Shown here: positions 57,822 through 64,000 of the stretch, one piece after another
Numbering within the stretch: the first letter of the stretch is position 1
Layout of the letters: the number at the start of each line of letters is the position of its first letter
From: Streptomyces sp. NBC_00341
Lineage (GTDB): Bacteria > Actinomycetota > Actinomycetes > Streptomycetales > Streptomycetaceae
Direction: 5' to 3'
Length of the DNA: 64,000 nucleotides
NCBI RefSeq assembly: GCF_041435055.1
Contig: NZ_CP108002.1
Location: 1,860,001-1,924,000, forward strand
Notes under the pieces: generated by a model
Databases searched by the model: none
What the model saw: the letters and a program-made list of their open reading frames with translations, nothing else
What the model was told of the DNA's origin: nothing
Translations under genes and position numbers: made by a program

Positions 57822-60800
57822 TCAGCCGGCCGGGGTGAGGTCGGGCCGCTGGGTGATCCGTACGGCGTTGACGAGGGTCTCCTCGTCGGCGACGGCCACC
57901 AGGCGCAGGTTCAGCTGCCCGTCGGTGACCTTGACCGTGAGGGCCTTGGTGAGCGCGCGGTAGCTGCCGCCGGTCTCCTTGGCGATGTCCAGGTCGGGCA
58001 CCTGGAGGACGCCCTCGGCCAGCACGTCCGTGACGCGGCTGCCCGCACCGGCCCTGCCGAGTTCGGCGAAGTCCAGGTCGATCCGGTAGACGCCGTCGGG
58101 CACCTGGTCGAAGCGGTATTCGAGGGCGCCCTCACGGGCGGTGCGCAGCAGCTTCTGGTCGGCGGTGTCCTCGATGGCGTTGGTGGTGCTCACCTTCGTG
58201 GAGGCGCCGACGAAGCCGTAGGAGCCGGCCGTGTACTTCCGGTCCGGTCCCCAGGTGTCCCCGTCGTGGTCGGTGAACGCCTGGCCGGCGCCGGCGTCGA
58301 GCGCGGCCTGGTAGGCGGGCACGACCAGGGTCACCGGCACCCTGGTCTCGGGTGCGCGGCCGCTGTCGGAGGCGATGACGACGGCGCCCTTCAGGACGGT
58401 GCCGGGTGTGAGACCGGTGGTGTCGAAGGTCAGCACGGCCTTCCGCTGCTCGCCCTTGCCGAGGCGTCCGGCGGCCGGGGCGGCGCTGAACCAGCCCGCG
58501 CCGCCGGCCTCCTTCACCGTGTAGTCGGCGGCGGAGGCGGAGTTGGCCAGGGTGAGGGTGCGCTGCCGTGACTCTCCGACGGGCACGACCAGGGTCATCG
58601 CCGCCTTCGGGGTGACGGTGACCAGGCCCGTGTCCAGCGCGGTGGCGGCGCGTTCGGTGCTGTGGGCGGCGAGGGAGACGGTGCGGGTGCCGGTCGTGTA
58701 GTGGGCGGCGGACACGGTGACCGTGTAGTCGGCCTTGTCGGTCGCCGGGACCTGTACAAGGTAGGCGCCGTCGCTCGCGGTGGTGCCGGCGGCGACCTGC
58801 TTGCCGTCGCGGGAGACGGTGACGGCGGCGCCGGAGACCGCCTTGCCGTCGTTGGCGTCGGTCACGGTGCCGGAGAGCGCCGCACTGCGGTCGGGCCGGA
58901 AGTCGATGGCCAGTCCGTCGGTGACGGCGTCCTCGTCGTACGCGTAGAGCAGGGAGTCGGTTCCGTCCGCGTTCTCGGCACCGATGGTGGCTCCGGTGCC
59001 CCGCGCGGCCGCGCCGCCGGAGGGGTCCTTGTAGTGGAAGGAGTACGTGCCGTCCTCACCGATCACCACGGAGAAGCTGAGCTTCTGCGTGCGGTCGCTG
59101 CTCGGCACCATGTTCCGCCACTCGACGACGACCTCGCGGTGCGGGGCCGCCCCCCGGGTCGCCCAGTACAGACCGCCGTTGTCACTGGCGATCTGCAGGT
59201 TGTCCCAGAAGGGGTAGAGCGAGCCGTTCGGCAGACCGGCGGTGGGCAGCGTCCCGTTCGTCGAGAGGTTGACGGACTGCTCGAAGGACAGGAAGCCCTC
59301 GACGTTCGCGGAGGCGCTGCGGTACGTCTTGCCGTACAGGGCGACCGGGAAGGGAAGCGCGATGCCGGCCGAACCGTCGTACTCGCTGCTGGTGTTCAGC
59401 TTCGTGGTGCCCGACGGGAAGGCCGCGTCCTGGGTGACCTGGCAGGTGGTGCCGAAGTTGTCGGTGCGGCTGGGCAGCGTGAGGTCCTTGGTGTTGGCAC
59501 CCTCCGCGGCCTCGACGGCGAACGTGCCGACGGCGGCGCAGCGAGAGGTCGGAGTGACCTTCAACTGGTAGCTGCCCGACGGGAGTTCGAGCGTGTAGCG
59601 GCCATCGTCCGCGGTGGTGGCGGTGACCGGGGCCCCGGTCACCTCGATCGTCGCCCCGGCCTCCGGGCCGCCCTGGGTGCGGACGGCGCCGGTGAGGGTG
59701 GCACGCGGTGCGACACGGAGATCGGCGTCGCGGGTCGTGGTGGCGCCCTCGGTGACGGTGGCGGTGGAGGTGGCGGTCACGTACCCGAACTTGGAGACCT
59801 TGACGGCGTAGTCGCCCACCATCACCTTCGGCAGTGCGTATGTGCCGTCCTCGCCGGTTGTCGCGGTCGCGTACATCGGTCCGTCGAGTTCGACGGTGGC
59901 GCCGGCCAGCGGCGAGCCGTCGGTGGTGACCGTGCCGCTCACCGCGCCGAGGGGACCGCGCGGTGTGGCGTTGACCGCGGCGTACGCGTCGAGGCGGCCC
60001 TCCCCGTAGACGTTGTTTTCGGCCGCGGTGCCGCCACAGGTGGTGTCGTCGGCGTCGGTCGCGGTCTGGTCGAGGAGGCGTTCGGTGGCCGCGATGTCGC
60101 CTCGGATCGCCGGGGACACCGACCACATCAGGGCGACCGTGGCCGCGGTGTGCGGGGAGGCCATCGACGTACCGGACTCGACGGCGTAGCCGCCGCCGGG
60201 CGCGGCGGAGCGGACGTCCACGCCGGGGGCGGCGATGTCCGGCTTGATCGCGCCGCCCTCGCCGGAGCCGCGCGAGGAGAACCCGGCGATCTTCCCGTCG
60301 CTGCCGAAGGCGCCGGAGGCGTAGGTGTTGGTGTACGCGCCGGGTGCTCCGGCAGTCGCGCAGTCCGGGCCCGCGTTGCCGTTGGAGAACGCCGGGAAGA
60401 TCCCCGCGTCCACCCATGCCTGGACCATCGCCTTGTACCAGGTGTCGACGACGTCGCCGCCCCACGAGTTGTTCACCACGTCGGGGGCGAGGTCCGGGCG
60501 CGGGTGCTGCCCGATCGCGTCGGTGGGCGCGAGGATCCACTGGCCGGCCGAGAGCAGCGCGTCCTGCGGACAGCCCGTCGTGGTGCACCCCTTGGCGGCG
60601 ATCCACTGGGCGCCCGGCGCGACGCCGATGGCGTTGCCGTCGCCGTCGCCGTCGTCACCGACCATGGTGCCCATGGTGTGGGTGCCGTGGCCGTAGTCGT
60701 CGCAGGGCGCGTTGCCCGGACAACTGGCCGTCGCGTCGAACCAGTTGTAGGCGTGGTCGTAGGAACCGTCTGTCTTCAGACCTCGGTAGCCGCCCTGGAG

Positions 60801-61415
60801 GGTGGGGTGCTGGTAGTCGACGCCGGTGTCGATGCCGGCGATGACGACCCCCTCCCCGCGCGTCCCCACCTCGTCCCACACCTTGGGCGCCTTGATGGCG
60901 TCGATGTTCCACTCGACGCCGTCGACCCCGGGCTCCGCCTTGCCCTTCATGGTGTCGGGCAGCCGCAGCACGGTGTCGGCCTCGATCGAGGCCACCTCGG
61001 GCCGGGCGGCGATTTTCTCGGCCAGGGCCTTGTCGCCGGTGACCTCGACGGTGTTGGTGATCCAGTACGAGGTGTAGTGCGCGCCCGCCTTCTTCAGGAG
61101 GGCCCGCAGCGCCTTCTGGCTCTGGTCCGCGTGCGCGGTCTTGGCCTCGATGACCGCGCGGTCCTTGTCCGTCTTCTTCTTCGTCCTGCGGGCCGCCGAG
61201 GTGTCCGCCTCCGAGTCGAGCCGCACCCAGAAGGTCGTGGTGTCCTGTTTGTCGAGTTGCCGGACGACCTTGCTCTGCGCCTTGTCGTGGAGCACGCCCG
61301 CCGCCGACGGCGTGGGGTCGGCGGCGGCGGTGACCGCGCCGAGCAGCGAGGCTCCCATCGCTGCGGTGAGCGCGAACGCGGGCGCCAGGAGCGGGAACCG
61401 TCTGGATCCGGGCAT
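57822..61415 (-). CDS. Secreted multidomain S8 subtilase, upstream tandem copy
   Basis: This 1,197-residue paralogue of the next gene has the same architecture. Its signal peptide is MPGSRRFPLLAPAFALTAAM (cleavage near AAA-DP). The S8 triad is Asp196 (GIDTGVDYQHP), His243 (DYGHGTHTMG) and Ser417 (GTSMASPH). Regulatory-like beta domains, a BACON-like unit (GAGWFSAAPAAGRLGKGEQR) and a malectin-like end (LDAGAGQAFTDHDGDTWGPD) follow. The catalytic Asp and His keep the same residue numbers as in the copy, showing a recent-looking duplication in that part. The ATG at 61415 has AAGGAG 7 bp upstream. A perfect 14-bp palindrome lies about 50 bp upstream. Confidence 0.94.
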   Translation of the reverse strand: MPGSRRFPLLAPAFALTAAMGASLLGAVTAAADPTPSAAGVLHDKAQSKVVRQLDKQDTTTFWVRLDSEADTSAARRTKKKTDKDRAVIEAKTAHADQSQKALRALLKKAGAHYTSYWITNTVEVTGDKALAEKIAARPEVASIEADTVLRLPDTMKGKAEPGVDGVEWNIDAIKAPKVWDEVGTRGEGVVIAGIDTGVDYQHPTLQGGYRGLKTDGSYDHAYNWFDATASCPGNAPCDDYGHGTHTMGTMVGDDGDGDGNAIGVAPGAQWIAAKGCTTTGCPQDALLSAGQWILAPTDAIGQHPRPDLAPDVVNNSWGGDVVDTWYKAMVQAWVDAGIFPAFSNGNAGPDCATAGAPGAYTNTYASGAFGSDGKIAGFSSRGSGEGGAIKPDIAAPGVDVRSAAPGGGYAVESGTSMASPHTAATVALMWSVSPAIRGDIAATERLLDQTATDADDTTCGGTAAENNVYGEGRLDAYAAVNATPRGPLGAVSGTVTTDGSPLAGATVELDGPMYATATTGEDGTYALPKVMVGDYAVKVSKFGYVTATSTATVTEGATTTRDADLRVAPRATLTGAVRTQGGPEAGATIEVTGAPVTATTADDGRYTLELPSGSYQLKVTPTSRCAAVGTFAVEAAEGANTKDLTLPSRTDNFGTTCQVTQDAAFPSGTTKLNTSSEYDGSAGIALPFPVALYGKTYRSASANVEGFLSFEQSVNLSTNGTLPTAGLPNGSLYPFWDNLQIASDNGGLYWATRGAAPHREVVVEWRNMVPSSDRTQKLSFSVVIGEDGTYSFHYKDPSGGAAARGTGATIGAENADGTDSLLYAYDEDAVTDGLAIDFRPDRSAALSGTVTDANDGKAVSGAAVTVSRDGKQVAAGTTASDGAYLVQVPATDKADYTVTVSAAHYTTGTRTVSLAAHSTERAATALDTGLVTVTPKAAMTLVVPVGESRQRTLTLANSASAADYTVKEAGGAGWFSAAPAAGRLGKGEQRKAVLTFDTTGLTPGTVLKGAVVIASDSGRAPETRVPVTLVVPAYQAALDAGAGQAFTDHDGDTWGPDRKYTAGSYGFVGASTKVSTTNAIEDTADQKLLRTAREGALEYRFDQVPDGVYRIDLDFAELGRAGAGSRVTDVLAEGVLQVPDLDIAKETGGSYRALTKALTVKVTDGQLNLRLVAVADEETLVNAVRITQRPDLTPAG

Positions 61416-61463
61416 GCGGAACTCCTTGTCACAACCGGGGAAGCGCGAAGAGATGCCCGGATC

Positions 61464-61477
61464 CTGACGTACGTCAG
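61464..61477. promoter_or_regulatory. Palindrome in the subtilase promoter region
   Basis: CTGACGTACGTCAG is a perfect 14-bp palindrome 49 bp upstream of the first subtilase gene, in the 296-bp gap shared with the divergent ABC genes. It is a candidate operator for either direction. The rest of the gap shows no gene or hairpin that I can support. Confidence 0.5.
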
Positions 61478-61697
61478 CGCACCGCAACAAGGAGTACCGC
61501 TGGCGAGTGTGCGACACCCGTCACGTTGTCGTGGACTTGCCACACGCCGGACCAATCGCCCGAACGGCGTCCGGGCCCGTCAGTACAGGGCCGTACGGCC
61601 GTGGCGGCCGAACCCCGGGTCGTCGGATCCACCGCGCCCCGGCCGGGCCGGCCCCGACGGCGTCCGCCCTGCCGGACGGGCAGCTCCGGACGGTCCC

Positions 61698-61703
61698 TAG
61701 ACT
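61698..61703 (+). promoter_or_regulatory. -10 box of a probable leaderless transcript
   Basis: TAGACT lies 8 bp before the ATG of the ABC ATPase gene and there is no ribosome site, so transcription probably starts at or within a base or two of the start codon. Confidence 0.55.
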
Positions 61704-61711
61704 TGCCCACC

Positions 61712-62634
<923 letters not shown>

Positions 62635-62638
<4 letters not shown>

Positions 62639-63402
62639 GCGCCGGTACGTACACCCCCCGGCCGGGCGCCGCCCCGCTGCCCCGGATGATCGCCGCGCAG
62701 ACCGCGCTGGAGACCCGGATGCTGCTGCGCAACGGCGAGCAGCTGCTGCTGACGGTGGTCATCCCGACCCTGCTGCTCGTGCTGTTCAGCGCGGTCGACA
62801 TCGTGGACACCGGCTCGGGCGAACCGGTCGACTTCCTGACCCCCGGCATCCTCGCGCTCGCCGTGATGTCCACCGCCTTCACCGGCCAGGCCATCGCCAC
62901 CGGCTTCGAGCGGCGGTACGGGGTACTGAAGCGGCTCGGCGCGTCCCCGCTCCCCCGCTGGGCGCTGATGACCGCCAAGACGCTGGCGGTACTGGTCACG
63001 GAGGTGCTCCAAGTGGTGCTGCTGACGGTGATCGCCTTCGCGCTGGGCTGGTCGCCGCACGGCAACCCGTTCGCCGTGCTGCTGCTGCTCGTGCTCGGCA
63101 CCGCCGCGTTCTCCGGTCTCGGGCTGCTGATGGCCGGGACGCTGAAGGCGGAGGCGACCCTCGCCGCGGCCAACCTGGTCTTCCTGCTGCTGCTGGTCGG
63201 CGGCGGGGTCATCGTGCCGCTCGACAAGTTCCCGGACGCGGTCCAGTCGGTGCTGGGGCTGCTGCCGATCGCGGCCCTGTCGGACGGGCTGCGCGACGTG
63301 CTCCAGCACGGTGCGGCGATGCCGTGGGGCGACCTCGGGATCCTGGCCGTCTGGGCGGTGCTGGGCCTGGGCGCGGCGGCGCGGTTCTTCCGCTGGGAGT
63401 GA
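62635..63402 (+). CDS. ABC-2 type transporter permease, DrrB-like
   Basis: This 255-residue membrane protein has six hydrophobic segments. The ABC-2 signature region is LTPGILALAVMSTAFTGQAI followed by GFERRYGVLKRLGASPLPRW. The ATG overlaps the ATPase gene stop by 4 bp. It is the membrane partner of the DrrA-like ATPase. A partly repeated GC-rich sequence follows the stop. Confidence 0.93.
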
Positions 63403-63513
63403 CCCGGGACCGCCGGAGTGGCCCCGGACCGCCGGGAGTGACGCCGGACACTCGCGGGCACGATTCGTCCCCCTCGTGAAAGCTTGCACAAGCGGCCGCC
63501 TACGATGGTGCGC

Positions 63514-64000
63514 GTGCCCAAGCTGACCCGAGCCGAAGTCGCTCAAGCCGTGCGGAACCCGCTTCAGTACATCGCCGAACGCTGGACGCCGTCCCCCCGG
63601 ACCGTCAGGCGCGCCGCCATGACGTCCGTCGTGCTGGCCGTGGTGATCATCGTGGCCGGCGGCGCGGTCCGGCTGACCGGTTCCGGCCTCGGCTGCCCGA
63701 CCTGGCCCAAGTGCTCCGACGATTCGCTGACAGCGACGAGCGAGATGGGCCTGCACGGCGCCATCGAGTTCGGCAACCGCATGCTCACCTACGTCCTGTG
63801 CGCCGTGGTCGGCTGGGCGATCATCGCCGCCCGCTCCGCGAAGCCCTGGCGCCGCAGCGTCACCCGGCTCGGCTGGGCGCAGTTCTGGGTGGTGATGGGC
63901 AACGCCGTCCTCGGTGGCGTCGTCGTGCTGGTCGGCCTGAACCCGTACACCGTCGCGGCGCACTTCCTGCTGGCCACGGCCCTGCTCACGATCGCCCTGC
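63514..64000 (+). CDS. ctaA: Heme A synthase CtaA (COX15 family), cut by window edge
   Basis: About 162 codons are visible. The protein begins VPKLTRAEVAQAVRNPLQYI. A membrane segment with GGAVRLTGSGLGCPTWPKCS carries the paired Cys of this enzyme class. EMGLHGAIEFGNRMLTYVLC has the heme-ligating His region, and GWAQFWVVMGNAVLGGVVVL and YTVAAHFLLATALL (second His) follow. It hydroxylates heme O to heme A for cytochrome aa3. An in-frame ATG at 63505 is the alternative start. I prefer the GTG because TACGAT (63501-63506) is placed as a -10 box for a leaderless message. Confidence 0.92.
   Translation, partial: MPKLTRAEVAQAVRNPLQYIAERWTPSPRTVRRAAMTSVVLAVVIIVAGGAVRLTGSGLGCPTWPKCSDDSLTATSEMGLHGAIEFGNRMLTYVLCAVVGWAIIAARSAKPWRRSVTRLGWAQFWVVMGNAVLGGVVVLVGLNPYTVAAHFLLATALLTIAL

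Noticed and set aside
58662-61700. Open frame of about 1,012 codons on the plus strand
   Set aside because: Antisense shadow of the upstream subtilase gene with the same low-complexity composition and no ribosome site.

Overview
The window is chromosomal DNA of a Streptomyces or very close relative. GC is high with strong third-position bias, GTG and TTG starts are common, and genes overlap as ATGA or GTGA. It carries lineage hallmarks: a sufRBD-Rieske-CSUT operon beside a DrrAB-like ABC pair and ctaA, a FemX-type lipid II glycyltransferase, DUF397/DUF5753 regulatory pairs, a double TerD protein and LAXTG-type sortase sorting. No rRNA, tRNA, CRISPR array or complete insertion sequence was seen.

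Region 1 (1-11.7 kb) is a sugar-acid catabolic cluster. A minus-strand run goes from a GntR regulator through a DHDPS-family aldolase/dehydratase and an IlvD/Edd dehydratase to two sugar ABC permeases, a Gfo/Idh/MocA oxidoreductase and a DUF6807 (PmoA-like) protein cut by the left edge. An MFS gene diverges from the regulator. A second minus-strand pair encodes 5-dehydro-4-deoxyglucarate dehydratase and an unknown protein, and a divergent uronate dehydrogenase follows. Together they suggest oxidative breakdown of uronates, aldonates and aldarates toward 2-oxoglutarate semialdehyde. No solute-binding protein or transporter ATPase is present. A 272-bp nested inverted repeat that could fold as a cloverleaf lies between the last two units.

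Region 2 (11.8-29.3 kb) is mostly housekeeping and regulatory: TerD, a PhoX-like Tat protein, FemX, a metallophosphoesterase, convergent dapA and dapD, an MFS pump, an HxlR-redoxin fusion, TetR with an SMR pump, a membrane protein, and a HEAT protein with a MerR-HEAT regulator behind a MerR-style operator.

Region 3 (29.4-47.3 kb) is accessory and conflict-related, with locally lower GC and visible decay. It holds a LADTG-sorted secreted protein with a PD-(D/E)XK nuclease-like motif set; an island of SUKH-4/deaminase protein, P-loop NTPase, deaminase-tipped toxin and SUKH-4 immunity protein; an intact DUF5753-DUF397 pair with a broken partial copy 1 kb away; and a WXG100-like protein plus DUF1023 hydrolase followed by two tandemly duplicated lipoproteins. 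The last set resembles an effector-immunity locus and is the best candidate for something undescribed.

Region 4 (47.3-64 kb) is core genome: the suf operon under SufR, two tandem secreted subtilases of about 1,190 residues, an ABC ATPase/permease pair, and ctaA running off the right edge.
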